From: UMGS172 sp045637775
GTDB taxonomy: Bacteria; Bacillota; Clostridia; Oscillospirales; Acutalibacteraceae
Direction of reading: 5' to 3'
NCBI GenBank assembly: GCA_045637775.1
Contig: JAZUAC010000030.1
Location: 1-53,463 of the forward strand
Length of the DNA: 53,463 nucleotides
Shown: positions 39,240 through 48,536 of the stretch, piece by piece
Numbering within the stretch: position 1 is the first letter of the stretch
How the letters are laid out: every line of letters starts with the position of its first letter
Translations under genes and position numbers: made by a program
The notes under the pieces: model-generated
What the model was told of the DNA's origin: nothing
Seen by the model: only the letters and a program-made list of their open reading frames with translations
Databases searched by the model: none

Positions 39240-39377
39240 TCCTTAAATTTCTTTCAGACGTTCATACCTTTATACATCAGAAGTCGGGAGTTTACCCGAA
39301 AAGATAGAGGACCATCCGCTTTGGTGTCGTTAAACGGCATCAAACCCATCGGCAAGGAAACCGATGTAATCAAATGC
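39240..39377 (-). promoter_or_regulatory. Structured 5' leader of rplS, possible L19 leader
   Basis: Between the promoter and the rplS ribosome site the message can form CATCGGTTTCCTTGCCGATG and a second hairpin TCGGGTAAACTCCCGA. Firmicutes rplS genes are known to carry a cis-regulatory L19 leader. I cannot confirm the Rfam structure by eye, so this is a candidate only. Confidence 0.45.
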
Positions 39378-39383
39378 TAAAGT

Positions 39384-39412
39384 ATAATACCACAGTCAAC
39401 TCAAAATTGCAA
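39384..39412 (-). promoter_or_regulatory. Sigma-A promoter of rplS
   Basis: TTGCAA (39412-39407), 17-base spacer, TATTAT (39389-39384). Confidence 0.65.
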
Positions 39413-39436
39413 GCATTTTTTTCAAAAAATTGAAAT

Positions 39437-39976
39437 TTAATAATTATCGGCCTTTATCTCAAACCAACTCTGCGGTTTTGAGCAAACTGGACAGGCGTTG
39501 GGAGCATTTTCTCCAACATGGATATGACCGCAGTTTAAGCATTTCCAAATTTTGACCGAATCACGCTTAAATACTATTCCCTGCTCGATATTTTCTTTAA
39601 GTTTCTTAAAACGTTCATGGTGTTCTTTTTCGATATTACCGACCATTTTAAAAAGCGCGGCTATTTCCAAATAACCTTCCTCGGTTGCATCCTCGGCAAA
39701 ACGCTTATACATATCCGAAAATTCAAACCACTCACCGTTTGCGGCATCGTCAAGGCTTTCTGCCGTAGTGGGCATCGAGTTACCATGCAACTGCTTAAAC
39801 CAAATTTCAGCATGCTCCTTTTCGTTATTGGCAGTTTCTTCAAAAAATCTGCCTATCTGCTCAAAGCCGGCATTTTTGGCTTCGGCGGCATAAAAAGTGT
39901 ACTTATTTCTTGCTTGGGACTCGCCTGCAAACGCAGCTAAAAGATTGGCATAAGTTTTACTGTTTTGAAATTCCAA
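39437..39976 (-). CDS. rbr: Rubrerythrin
   Basis: 179 residues, TTG start with AGGAGG nine bases upstream. The four-helix di-iron domain has AGESQARNKYTFYAAEA, NNEKEHAEIW, EEGYLEIAALF and IEKEHHERF, giving the expected Glu/His ligands. The C-terminal rubredoxin domain has CLNCGH and CPVCSKPQ. It reduces hydrogen peroxide in anaerobes. Its ribosome site sits in the loop of an 11-bp inverted repeat whose stem contains the start codon. Confidence 0.95.
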   Translation of the reverse strand: MEFQNSKTYANLLAAFAGESQARNKYTFYAAEAKNAGFEQIGRFFEETANNEKEHAEIWFKQLHGNSMPTTAESLDDAANGEWFEFSDMYKRFAEDATEEGYLEIAALFKMVGNIEKEHHERFKKLKENIEQGIVFKRDSVKIWKCLNCGHIHVGENAPNACPVCSKPQSWFEIKADNY

Positions 39977-40004
39977 CGTAAAATACCTCCTAATATTTTA
40001 CGTT
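39975..40004 (-). repeat. Inverted repeat around the rubrerythrin ribosome site
   Basis: AACGTAAAATA and TATTTTACGTT are perfect 11-bp arms around an eight-base loop that contains the whole AGGAGG. The TTG start codon shares its first bases with the proximal arm. It can be an mRNA stem-loop or a repressor operator. Confidence 0.7.
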
Positions 40005-40030
40005 ATCGTTTCCAAAAAATGAAAGTTTAT

Positions 40031-41056
40031 TCAAATATCAACAATCAAGTCCTGAATATTTTTAAACTGATAGTCGATATTTTTCAGTAATTTAGGTGAT
40101 TTAAGAGCAACATTAGCACCGCGTACTACCGAATATTCGGCATCTGAACGAATATGAATGGTTGTGTTGAGATTCTCACTCAAAAATTCTTCCATTCCGT
40201 TTACAAGTGCACCGCCACCAGTAACATAAACCTTGTCACGCATAACATCGGCAACAATATCGGGAGGTGTGCGTTCGACAACCGTGTTTATTGCCGCAAG
40301 TATTGCCATTGCAGTATCTCTCATGGCAGAATACACATCGGTCGACGAAATATCAAATAATTGCGGCAAACCTGTGAACAGGTTTCTGCCCTTTGCTTTG
40401 ATTACGACCTGCTCTGTACGGCGTGTCACCGAGCCTATTTGCTTTTTTATTTCCTCAGCGGTCAGCTTACCGATAAGCACATTAAACTCTTTTCGGACAT
40501 ATTTGATGATAGCCTCGTCAAAATCATCCGACCCCACCGGTACCGACTCACACTGAACGATACCGCCTGTCGATAGCATGGCAACATCGGTCACTCCCGC
40601 ACCTATATCGACCACCATTTTGCCGCAAGGTGCCGAAAAATCTATTCCCATGCCCAAAGCCGCAGCAACAGCCGAGTCGATAACCTGCACGCGTCGGCCT
40701 CCCGCAATTTCGGCAGCATTTTCAAGCGAACGCCTTTGAATAGAGGTGGCGCCCGCAGGCATTGCTATAATTACCCTCGGCTTGATAAGTCTTTTTCCGA
40801 GCGATATTGTAAAAAACTCGGTCAGCATCTGTTCGGCAAGGTCATAATCGGCAATCATGCCTCTTTGGATGGGATAAACCGTTTCAAGATGCTCAGGCAA
40901 ACGACCAATCATATCGCGAGCCTTGTCACCAAAGCACACAGGCTCCCACGTTTCACTATCAACCGTAACAACGGTTGGCTGTTCAAGCAATATTTTATTA
41001 CCGCACAAAAGCACAGTCTTATGTGTTCCGAAATCTATCGCAAGATCAATAGGCAT
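40031..41056 (-). CDS. mreB: MreB/Mbl-family actin-like protein
   Basis: 341 residues with actin-fold nucleotide motifs: AIDFGTHKTVLL (phosphate 1, residues 5-16), VVDIGAGVTDVAML (phosphate 2, near 149) and VTGGGALVNGMEE (adenosine, near 275), plus the MreB segments MPAGATSIQRRSLENAAEIAG (quoted in part as SIQRRSLENAAEIAG) and DSAVAAALGMG. It polymerises under the membrane to guide wall synthesis. AAGGAGG precedes the ATG. No mreC or mreD is adjacent, so this is a stand-alone Mbl or MreBH-like copy; which paralogue is not certain. Confidence 0.88.
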   Translation of the reverse strand: MPIDLAIDFGTHKTVLLCGNKILLEQPTVVTVDSETWEPVCFGDKARDMIGRLPEHLETVYPIQRGMIADYDLAEQMLTEFFTISLGKRLIKPRVIIAMPAGATSIQRRSLENAAEIAGGRRVQVIDSAVAAALGMGIDFSAPCGKMVVDIGAGVTDVAMLSTGGIVQCESVPVGSDDFDEAIIKYVRKEFNVLIGKLTAEEIKKQIGSVTRRTEQVVIKAKGRNLFTGLPQLFDISSTDVYSAMRDTAMAILAAINTVVERTPPDIVADVMRDKVYVTGGGALVNGMEEFLSENLNTTIHIRSDAEYSVVRGANVALKSPKLLKNIDYQFKNIQDLIVDI

Positions 41057-41080
41057 TTTACCGCCTCCTTCTTACCTATA

Positions 41081-41800
41081 TTATATTTCAACCTTTTCGG
41101 TTTTACAAGAACTATTTAATGTAATCAGTGCTGTTAAACAATAAACCTTATCTGCACCTGCAAGTCTTAACTGTTTCGCACACTCATTAAGAGTATATCC
41201 GGTGGTCTTGATATCATCAATCAAAAGCACAATCTCGCCATCAAGCCTTTTTGGTGCCTTGAAAGCACCTTTAACATTGGCCTGCCTTTTATCGTGGCTC
41301 AACTTATGCTGACGCTCGGTCTTTCTTACCTTTTTGAGAGTCTTGACCTTCAACGGCACATCCAACTCTTTGGCACACCTTTTGGCGAGCAGTGCAACTT
41401 GATCATAGTACCTTTCCTTGGCATCGGATGATTTAGTCGGCACAATACAAACACGGTCAAATCTGATATCGCTGAACCTTGCATTAAAGGTCTCTACCAT
41501 TTCATGTGCAAAATAATCAGCCGAATAAGGTGAATTGCGGAATTTCAACCTATATACACCATTTTGTGCCGTGTCGCGGTTGTAAAACGGCGATGCAATA
41601 CCTTCAAACAAATAATGATAGCTTTTACATTGGCAATGAACCTTTTCAAGACCGCAGTACCGGCAAACCTTACCCGAAATCCGTTGATTTTCAATATCAT
41701 CACTGCAAGTCTCACACGGCTGGTCACTGCCAAACAATCCACCGCACAACGGACATCTCGGCGGATATATAACCTGCAATATCCTATCGATCAGTTTCAT
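41081..41800 (-). CDS. comFC: ComF family phosphoribosyltransferase-like protein
   Basis: 239 residues. The N-terminus has a zinc-ribbon set: CPLCGGLF, CETC, CRYCGLEKVHCQC. The PRTase domain has the PRPP loop VLLIDDIKTTGYTLNECAKQL near residue 190 (core IDDIKTTGYT). ComFC/GntX proteins act in DNA uptake or repair in competent bacteria. Its start overlaps the recD2 stop by four bases (ATGA), which couples it to a helicase; comFA is not adjacent. Confidence 0.92.
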   Translation of the reverse strand: MKLIDRILQVIYPPRCPLCGGLFGSDQPCETCSDDIENQRISGKVCRYCGLEKVHCQCKSYHYLFEGIASPFYNRDTAQNGVYRLKFRNSPYSADYFAHEMVETFNARFSDIRFDRVCIVPTKSSDAKERYYDQVALLAKRCAKELDVPLKVKTLKKVRKTERQHKLSHDKRQANVKGAFKAPKRLDGEIVLLIDDIKTTGYTLNECAKQLRLAGADKVYCLTALITLNSSCKTEKVEI

Positions 41801-44007
41801 TGCTGTGCACCTTCGGTAAGCATGGTTTCAAGTGCAGTATAACGCAAGGTCTTACGGTCGTTTTTTGCCATAGCCTCAACCACCTGATGTCGACCAACCA
41901 CAATCAAAAGCTTTTTAGCTCTCGTCACGGCGGTGTACAAAAGATTGCGGTATTTCAACTGATAAGGGAAATCCAAAAGCGGCAGTACAACACAGTCAAA
42001 CTCACTTCCCTGACTTTTATGCACCGTCACAGCATAAGCCAATTCAAGCTGTTGCACCTCTTCACCCGAATACTGTGCAACTCGGTCAACAAATCTTACT
42101 GTAAGACAACGGTTAGCAACATCGATATCCTCTAAAATACCGACATCACCGTTAAATACACCGACACCCACGTTGCCGTCATCGTCTTCCCAGACGATAT
42201 CGTAGTTGTTCTTAATCTGCATGACCTTATCGCCCTTGCGAAGCACTGTTCCCTTAATCTCAATCTCGGGTGTACCCTCAACAGCGGGGTTCAACTGTTG
42301 TTGAAGCATGGTATTTAGGTTCATGGTACCGAGTTCCATTTTCTTGGAGGGACACAGCACCTGAATACTGTCGGTCGGTGAAAATCCGTAGGCAGAGGGC
42401 AATCTCCTGCAACAAAGATCAATAACTAATTCAGCCGCCTTGCTTCCGGTCATGCTTTCAAGCATAAAGAAATCGGAATCCTTACTGTCAAGCACAAGCT
42501 CCTCACCCGAAATAATACGGTGTGCATTGACAACAATAAGGCTTTGCATAGCCTGGCGGAACACCTTGTCCAATCTGATTGACGGAAAACGTTTGGACAT
42601 TATAAGGTCTTTCAAAACATTTCCCGCACCGACGCTCGGCAACTGATCCGAGTCACCAACTAGCACAATATGTGTACCCAAACGCAAAGCTTTTAGCAGC
42701 GCATCAAACAACACGGTATCGACCATCGACATTTCGTCGATGATGATGGCGTCGCATTCCAACGGATTTTTCTCGCATCGCACAAAAATATGCGATTTGC
42801 CGTCATCCGAAGTACCAACCTCTAACAAACGGTGGATAGTCTTGGCCTCTTTACCGCAAAGCTCGGTCATTCTTTTGGCGGCACGCCCCGTTGGAGCCGC
42901 TAAAGATACCTTTAATCCGCGGTTTTCCATAACACGGATTATTCCGTTAACCGTAGTAGTTTTACCCGTACCGGGACCACCCGTGAGTATGAATATACTA
43001 GAATCAACACTTTCGCAAACAGCCTGACGCTGTAATTCGGCAAACTCAATGCCCAATTCCCTGCCCGCACGTTCTATCTCGGCACTTGTCACAGGTTTTT
43101 CGCGGTTGCCAAGGGTCATTTCGGTTAAAAGTCGGTTAGCTATATAACGTTCGCAGTTAAACTGTTCGCTTAAAGCGACATAACTTTCCCCATCCTTGTC
43201 GAGCCTGAATATCAATCGTCTTTCAATCAGTTCCTCCAAAGCATCGTCAACCGCCGCAGCATTGCACTCCATCAGCTCAGCCGAGACCTTCATAACCTTG
43301 CTTTGAGGCAAACAGGTATGTCCATTGACAAGATTATGCCTTATAACATAAATCACGCCCGCACACAATCGGTCAAGCGTATCCTCGGGAATTTCCAGTC
43401 GTTTAGCGATATCATCAACACGTTCAAAATCAAATCCAATACCCTCACCGCACAAAAGATACGGATTCTGCTCAATTCTTTCGGCGGCATTTTCACCCAA
43501 AACCTTAAACACCGTAACCGACTCATCGGCCGAAAGACCGTACTGAGCCAAACGCATACACAACTCTCTCAAAGATTTGCGTCCCTTTAATTCCTCGGCA
43601 ATTTGCTCTGCTTTAGCCAAGGTTATGCCCTTTATAGTTGCCAATCGGTAGGGTTCGTTTTCCATAACCTCAAAGGTGCTGTCGCCAAAACATTTCACAA
43701 TCTTTTTAGCGGTGGCAGGACCAATACCTTTAATAGCGCCCGACGACAAATATCTCAAAATAGCCGCCGAACCCGAAGGCAAGGTTTTGATAAAGGTTTC
43801 GGCCTTGAATTGCTGACCGTATGTACTGTGCAACACAAATTTACCGGTCAATTCAAGCTCCTCGCCCACACTGACTCCTTGAATATTACCAACCACCGTT
43901 TCGGTGTATCCGCTGTTCTCAAGTTCAAGCACAGTGAAGCCCGATGCGGCATTACTGTAAACAATACGTGTAACCGTACCGCTTATCATTTCCAATTTTT
44001 CTTCCAT
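41797..44007 (-). CDS. recD2: RecD2-type ATP-dependent helicase
   Basis: 736 residues from the ATG at 44007, with AAGAAGG upstream; a GTG three codons earlier is less likely. The N-terminal OB and helix-hairpin region has ERIEQNPYLL and KGITLAKAEQIAEEL. Superfamily 1 helicase motifs: LTGGPGTGKTTTV (Walker A, near 345), IIDEMSMVDT (Walker B), VGDSDQLPSVG, and TVHKSQGSEFDCV and AVTRAKKLLIVVG near the end. It unwinds DNA 5' to 3' in repair. It heads the recD2-comFC unit. Confidence 0.94.
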   Translation of the reverse strand: MEEKLEMISGTVTRIVYSNAASGFTVLELENSGYTETVVGNIQGVSVGEELELTGKFVLHSTYGQQFKAETFIKTLPSGSAAILRYLSSGAIKGIGPATAKKIVKCFGDSTFEVMENEPYRLATIKGITLAKAEQIAEELKGRKSLRELCMRLAQYGLSADESVTVFKVLGENAAERIEQNPYLLCGEGIGFDFERVDDIAKRLEIPEDTLDRLCAGVIYVIRHNLVNGHTCLPQSKVMKVSAELMECNAAAVDDALEELIERRLIFRLDKDGESYVALSEQFNCERYIANRLLTEMTLGNREKPVTSAEIERAGRELGIEFAELQRQAVCESVDSSIFILTGGPGTGKTTTVNGIIRVMENRGLKVSLAAPTGRAAKRMTELCGKEAKTIHRLLEVGTSDDGKSHIFVRCEKNPLECDAIIIDEMSMVDTVLFDALLKALRLGTHIVLVGDSDQLPSVGAGNVLKDLIMSKRFPSIRLDKVFRQAMQSLIVVNAHRIISGEELVLDSKDSDFFMLESMTGSKAAELVIDLCCRRLPSAYGFSPTDSIQVLCPSKKMELGTMNLNTMLQQQLNPAVEGTPEIEIKGTVLRKGDKVMQIKNNYDIVWEDDDGNVGVGVFNGDVGILEDIDVANRCLTVRFVDRVAQYSGEEVQQLELAYAVTVHKSQGSEFDCVVLPLLDFPYQLKYRNLLYTAVTRAKKLLIVVGRHQVVEAMAKNDRKTLRYTALETMLTEGAQQ

Positions 44008-44027
44008 GGGCTTCACCTTCTTTCAAA

Positions 44028-44363
44028 TCAAATTTTATTAAAAAGCATCAATAAACCTTCGGCTTCGTTATGTTCTATAAATTTAATCCCACTGTTTTTG
44101 CACACAGTCCGACAGTAATCAACCTTTTCATCGTTCAAACCGCCGTCAATCGCCAAAATTTTTGCGTGTTTCAGTGCCCAATCCCACTCGACCGATTCCA
44201 TTAGCATTTGGAGTTGAATATCGGGTTCTTTTCCCAGCACCACCGCATATATCCTGCTCGCATTTTTATCAACACTTAACCTTAAAGCAATACCGCGAAT
44301 TATGCTTACCGCACCAATAACACACAAAACCATTGCCAATGTTCCCAAAATCGCCTCTGTCAT
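44028..44363 (-). CDS. Conserved hypothetical protein with one N-terminal membrane helix
   Basis: 111 residues; GGGGTGAT precedes the ATG. Residues 3-27 (ILGTLAMVLCVIGAVSIIRG and on) form a membrane helix. The rest is a compact soluble domain with LGKEPDIQLQMLMESVEWDW, KILAIDGGLNDE and a CRTVCKNSGI pair of Cys. I recognise no named family. It lies 20 bases before recD2 on the same strand and is likely cotranscribed with it. Confidence 0.65.
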   Translation of the reverse strand: MTEAILGTLAMVLCVIGAVSIIRGIALRLSVDKNASRIYAVVLGKEPDIQLQMLMESVEWDWALKHAKILAIDGGLNDEKVDYCRTVCKNSGIKFIEHNEAEGLLMLFNKI

Positions 44364-44412
44364 AATATCACCCCATACATCCTATGTATGGTATCAATAT
44401 GCGTGATTTAAA

Positions 44413-44462
44413 ATCTACAAAAAACCGACCACCGTGCCACTAAGACGGCAGGCAGTCGGTTA
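44413..44462 (-). terminator. cdaR terminator
   Basis: ACCGACTGCCTGCC and GGCACGGTGGTCGGT form an imperfect GC-rich stem, followed by TTTTTTG on the minus strand. Confidence 0.8.
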
Positions 44463-44469
44463 TGTTTTA

Positions 44470-45858
44470 CTAATTCGCCGCAACATTTACTGTTGTTGTA
44501 GCGGGTTCGATCTTATTTGCCCAGGCAAAAATAGTTGCATCCTTTGTCACAACAGTTATAGGTAAACCTTCAACAATCGATGCAGAGGTAACCCCCGAGA
44601 GATCCACTTTCAACAACACATTGCCGGCAGCTTTGATCTCTTTTTCCGTGTTTTTAGATCTATCATAACAAACCGTAACTGTTATCGTCTGATCCACAAA
44701 CATCGGATTTGCTTTCATGCCATCCGGCACATGCTCAAACGCAATATCCGAAGATTTAAGTTTGAGCTCAATTGTCCTGAGTGTGCCAAGTTCCAATGCC
44801 ACTTCAATATTTTGGGTGCCCGAAACCAATTCAACATTAGGCGGGAACAACGGCTGTACAACTATTGATGTATGGTCCTTTGTAACATCCATGAAATTGA
44901 TAGGTTCAAGCTTCAGTCCTGTAGAAGCAAGCTCGTCAGCCATGCCGATAGGACACTTTATCTTGTACATCGTGACCTCTTCACGACTCTTGGCTTTTTG
45001 CTCGGCATTGTAATAATAGAGCTTGTACGGAGGCATGCCGCCGTTTTGCGAAGAATAGCACAAAGGCAAATTCTCAAACTGAGGAGTTAATGCTACATCG
45101 ACAAACTTATACAGTGCAACGCGGATATATGCATCCGAATCAAACACCAACTGCGACGCCTCTATAACATTGTTACTTTCATCATAGAACTTAAAATCAA
45201 CCTTATCAAAGGTCTCGGTCAAATGGTTAATTGTATCTCCTGTCGATATGATAGGCGATACAACCACCTTTGAAATTGTATCGGTTATCTTTGAAGGACC
45301 TGTTACATTAAGCATTTCAACCTTAACATCGGGACTTGCATTGTTTATAAGACTGCTCTTGTACTCGTAATCCTTAGCATCACCGGGTAAAAACTGTGAC
45401 AGAGCCGAAACATCAATCTCAACAGGCACTTCCTTTGTAGTGTCGAAATCGTAGTTAACCTTTATTTTTGACGGAGTGCACTTAACAACGGTACAATCTG
45501 AATTATCAACCTTAGCCGTAAGCTCCAACTCATAAGTTCCGGGCTTTGTGACGTGCGAATACGAAACGACCTTAACGGTTATATCTTCGGATTTAAGGGT
45601 ACTGACTATATAGCGCGGACCGCTCACAGTAACCTTCACTTCGTCCTGATATTCACCCATAACGGTCAGCGAATCGCTATCATCGTTGCCCTGTATGGGT
45701 GAAACAGTAACCTTTACAGGGAAATCCACTTCCCTTGTGGGATTCTCGGAAATATCAATAATAAGCCAGAAAATGACGGCACACACAATTGAAAAAGCCA
45801 TAAGGAACTTTTTATTATCAAACAGCTTGTTAATATAATACATAGGATTGTACTTCAT
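44470..45858 (-). CDS. cdaR: YbbR-domain regulator of diadenylate cyclase
   Basis: 462 residues. One N-terminal membrane helix (residues about 17-36, FLMAFSIVCAVIFWLIIDIS) is followed by an extracytoplasmic part made of YbbR repeats. Each repeat has a V.V.GP..I form (VTVSGPRYIVSTL, NVTGPSKITDTI), and three to four repeats are visible. CdaR binds CdaA and adjusts c-di-AMP synthesis. It starts 33 bases after cdaA in the classical cdaA-cdaR order. No glmM follows in this window. Confidence 0.92.
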   Translation of the reverse strand: MKYNPMYYINKLFDNKKFLMAFSIVCAVIFWLIIDISENPTREVDFPVKVTVSPIQGNDDSDSLTVMGEYQDEVKVTVSGPRYIVSTLKSEDITVKVVSYSHVTKPGTYELELTAKVDNSDCTVVKCTPSKIKVNYDFDTTKEVPVEIDVSALSQFLPGDAKDYEYKSSLINNASPDVKVEMLNVTGPSKITDTISKVVVSPIISTGDTINHLTETFDKVDFKFYDESNNVIEASQLVFDSDAYIRVALYKFVDVALTPQFENLPLCYSSQNGGMPPYKLYYYNAEQKAKSREEVTMYKIKCPIGMADELASTGLKLEPINFMDVTKDHTSIVVQPLFPPNVELVSGTQNIEVALELGTLRTIELKLKSSDIAFEHVPDGMKANPMFVDQTITVTVCYDRSKNTEKEIKAAGNVLLKVDLSGVTSASIVEGLPITVVTKDATIFAWANKIEPATTTVNVAAN

Positions 45859-45891
45859 ATACCGTCACTTCCTTTCTTCAAAATTTACAAA

Positions 45892-46794
45892 TTATTTGGA
45901 TTCGGGTTTTTTATCCTCATCCTTTTTGTGGAACAGCTTTGTAAAGAAGCCCTTCTTGCTTTGAGCTTCAACAACTATCAAACATTTATACAACTTTTCT
46001 CTCAGGGTTATCGGGTTGAAATTGCGCTGTATAACACCGTTGATACAAACCGAAATAACACCCGTTTCTTCCGAAACGACGACTACAACCGCATCAGAAA
46101 CCTCACTCATGCCGACTGCAGCGCGGTGACGTGTGCCAAGCTCCTTACTCAACTCGTTGTTTGCGGTCAGCGGCAAAATACAACCTGCCGAAGCAACACG
46201 CCAATCTCTTACTATCATACCGCCGTCATGCAACGGTGACTTAGGATAGAAAATATTTCCCACCAATTCCTGCGAGAGTGCAGCATCAACGGTTGTTCCG
46301 GTCGCCGCAACATCACCCAAAGGTGTCGACCTTTCAAAAACTATCAACGCGCCTATTTTCTGTTCCTGCATGGAAGCACAAGCCTTGCAAACCTCATCAA
46401 TACTCTTGGTGACGCGTTCTATATCCTCCGTTGTCTGAACAACACCGAGGTTACCAATCTTACTGTGGCCCACACGCTCCAAAGCATGTCGAAGCTCGGG
46501 CTGGAAGATAACAGCTACGGCAATAATGGCGTAGTCGAAGAATTTGACCATCAGCCACTTGATACTGATAAGGTCGAACCACTGTGCAATAAGCCAAATG
46601 CCCAAAAGCAACAAAACACCCTTTATAAGCACCTTTGCACGGGTTTCTTTGAAAAAGCCAATAGCCTTGTATATCACAAAAGCAACAATCAGAATATCGA
46701 TAATATCTCTGAATCGGATGTCAGCAAAGGCCGTAAAAAGCTCAACAAAAAAGCCGGAAATCACTTCCCAGATATTACTGAAAAAAGCAGCCAT
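45892..46794 (-). CDS. cdaA: Membrane diadenylate cyclase
   Basis: 300 residues from the ATG at 46794, with AAGGG about ten bases upstream (a GTG two codons earlier is possible). Three hydrophobic helices lie in the first about 95 residues. The DAC domain follows, with GALIVFERSTPLGD, SPLHDGGMIVRD and GTRHRAAVGMSEVSDA, i.e. the DG(A/G) and RHR catalytic motifs. It makes c-di-AMP from two ATP at the inner membrane face. A promoter with consensus-like hexamers lies upstream. Confidence 0.94.
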   Translation of the reverse strand: MAAFFSNIWEVISGFFVELFTAFADIRFRDIIDILIVAFVIYKAIGFFKETRAKVLIKGVLLLLGIWLIAQWFDLISIKWLMVKFFDYAIIAVAVIFQPELRHALERVGHSKIGNLGVVQTTEDIERVTKSIDEVCKACASMQEQKIGALIVFERSTPLGDVAATGTTVDAALSQELVGNIFYPKSPLHDGGMIVRDWRVASAGCILPLTANNELSKELGTRHRAAVGMSEVSDAVVVVVSEETGVISVCINGVIQRNFNPITLREKLYKCLIVVEAQSKKGFFTKLFHKKDEDKKPESK

Positions 46795-46830
46795 CGCCAC
46801 ACATCCCTTCCATAGCATTACCTGTAATAC

Positions 46831-46860
46831 ATTTTAACATAACATTAGTACTATAATCAA
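46831..46860 (-). promoter_or_regulatory. Sigma-A promoter of cdaA-cdaR
   Basis: TTGATT (46860-46855), 18-base spacer, TAAAAT (46836-46831). Confidence 0.6.
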
Positions 46861-46951
46861 TAGTAAATTTGCAATTTTTTCGATTTTTTTACACCACCCC
46901 AAAACTTATATTCAAATCGCTGTAAAAACATACCCTATGAGCACTATTCTC

Positions 46952-46985
46952 AACAAAAATACGGGAGAGCATAAAAGCCCTCCCG
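46952..46985 (-). terminator. Terminator of the cohesin gene
   Basis: CGGGAGGGC and GCTCTCCCG stem with one mismatch, followed by TATTTTTGTTG on the minus strand, about 85 bases after the stop codon. Confidence 0.75.
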
Positions 46986-47071
46986 CGTAATTTGGTTGAT
47001 CAGTTTATTGTAGCGACCAACATACTGTAGGTCAGTGTTTATTTAACACACAGAAGCTACCCTGTGTGCTC

Positions 47072-48526
47072 TTACTTTTTCTTTTTGATTACTACTACTG
47101 TAACGACTCCGCCTATAACAACAACTGCACCTATAGCAATAATCACCCAAAGCATATTGTTTCCGCTGTCTTTGGTTTTGTCATCAGATTGAACATTGGT
47201 GTCAACATTACCGACTGACGGCTTAGAAGAAGTGTCCGGCTTGGAAGATGCGCCTAGCATGGGAATCTCTTCCTCTATCTTGTTACCGCAAGCGGTGCAG
47301 GTTTTAGTCTTTACACCTGCTTCGGTTTCGGTCGCATCTTTAGTAACAACTGCCTCACCATAGGAGTGCTCTACCATAGGAATCTTTTCCTCTGTCTTTG
47401 CACCACAGGTCTCGCAGGTACCTTCCTTTACGCCTTCGGCAGTGCAGGTGGGCTCAGTGGTAACAACAAACTCTCCCATCTTGTGTCCGGTTGCATCAAG
47501 CGTATTCTTGGTTTCTTTATTACAGGCGGTACACTTGCCGGTTTCAATACCGGTCTCGGTACAGGTGGGTTGTTTTGTAATGGTGGGATTAGAGAACTTG
47601 TGACCTGTAGCTTTAACATCTCTCGTTTCCTTGTGAGTGCACTTTGAGCAGCTTCTTGTTTCCTGACCCTTACCCTCGCAGGAAGGTGCTTTTGTCTGCG
47701 TCCAAGAACCCAAAGTGTGACCTGTAGCCTTAACATCGCGTTTCTCTACCTTTTGGCAGGTTGAACACGTTCTTGATTCTTGACCCTTTTCGGTACATTT
47801 AGGTGCCTTTGTCTGACTCCAAGCACCAAAGGTATGGTTTGTGGTTTTTGCGATGGTTTCATTCTTGGTAGCGCCGCAGCCCGAAGCGGTACAAGTGTAG
47901 GTCTTGTTGCCGGCTTCTTTACAGTTGGCGGTTTTGGTCACAGTACCGCTGTTCCAAGTATGAGCCTTGGTTTCAACATTACCACAAGCAGAACAGGTGC
48001 GGGTGTGATTGGTGTCGTTTTGCTTGGTATAGTCGCCATATGAATGGGTTTTGCAATTAACTTTTATAGTTGCTGTTGTATTACCGAAGGTGTTTTTGCT
48101 ACCACTTGCATCACGGGATTCACTAAATGTTAAGGCAACTGTTTTGTTTCCAACGGTTGCATTATCCTTGATTTTAAATGTAAGAGTTGCAATTTTACCT
48201 GTTGCAGTATTGTTTGCTGTAGCAAGTGAATCAGCCCAACGCAAAGTATATGGAGAGCTAATTGTCGGTGCAGGAGTTGTCCAACCTATAAGCAGTCCTG
48301 AGTTCGAAACGCTTGTGAGTTCTAAACCCTCGTCCCATGATACAGTGAACTTCATTGTGATAAGCCCGGGATTAGAATTAAGGTTTACATTTACTATAAC
48401 CGTATCTCCTTGCTTACCTTCTGCGTTTGAAAGCGCAAATGCGCCAGTTCCTGCCGCGGAGGCAGGAATGGCAAACAATGTCAATGTTAAAATTAAAGTA
48501 ATTAAAAACGATATTATTCTTTTCAT
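47072..48526 (-). CDS. Membrane-anchored cohesin protein with Cys-rich repeats
   Basis: 484 residues. A signal peptide ends near ASAAG (residue 25). Residues about 27-155 resemble a type I cohesin: QGDTVIVNVNLNSNPGLITM, KFTVSWDEGLELTSV and ATLTFKIKDNATVG. About seven tandem repeats follow (about 161-425), each with an H.....W or H......T start, a single Cys and a CxxC pair (KAPKCTEKGQESRTCSTC-like). A Ser/Pro-rich stalk, a membrane helix (about 458-480) and KKKK end the chain. The cohesin would be held at the membrane outer face to dock a dockerin partner; such a protein is encoded 10 bases upstream. Confidence 0.85.
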   Translation of the reverse strand: MKRIISFLITLILTLTLFAIPASAAGTGAFALSNAEGKQGDTVIVNVNLNSNPGLITMKFTVSWDEGLELTSVSNSGLLIGWTTPAPTISSPYTLRWADSLATANNTATGKIATLTFKIKDNATVGNKTVALTFSESRDASGSKNTFGNTTATIKVNCKTHSYGDYTKQNDTNHTRTCSACGNVETKAHTWNSGTVTKTANCKEAGNKTYTCTASGCGATKNETIAKTTNHTFGAWSQTKAPKCTEKGQESRTCSTCQKVEKRDVKATGHTLGSWTQTKAPSCEGKGQETRSCSKCTHKETRDVKATGHKFSNPTITKQPTCTETGIETGKCTACNKETKNTLDATGHKMGEFVVTTEPTCTAEGVKEGTCETCGAKTEEKIPMVEHSYGEAVVTKDATETEAGVKTKTCTACGNKIEEEIPMLGASSKPDTSSKPSVGNVDTNVQSDDKTKDSGNNMLWVIIAIGAVVVIGGVVTVVVIKKKK

Positions 48527-48536
48527 AAAAATTCTC

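Noticed and set aside
47250..48050. Regular DNA repeats in the cohesin gene considered as a CRISPR array
   Set aside because: Repeats are imperfect, in frame and encode CxxC protein modules; there are no unique spacers and no cas genes.
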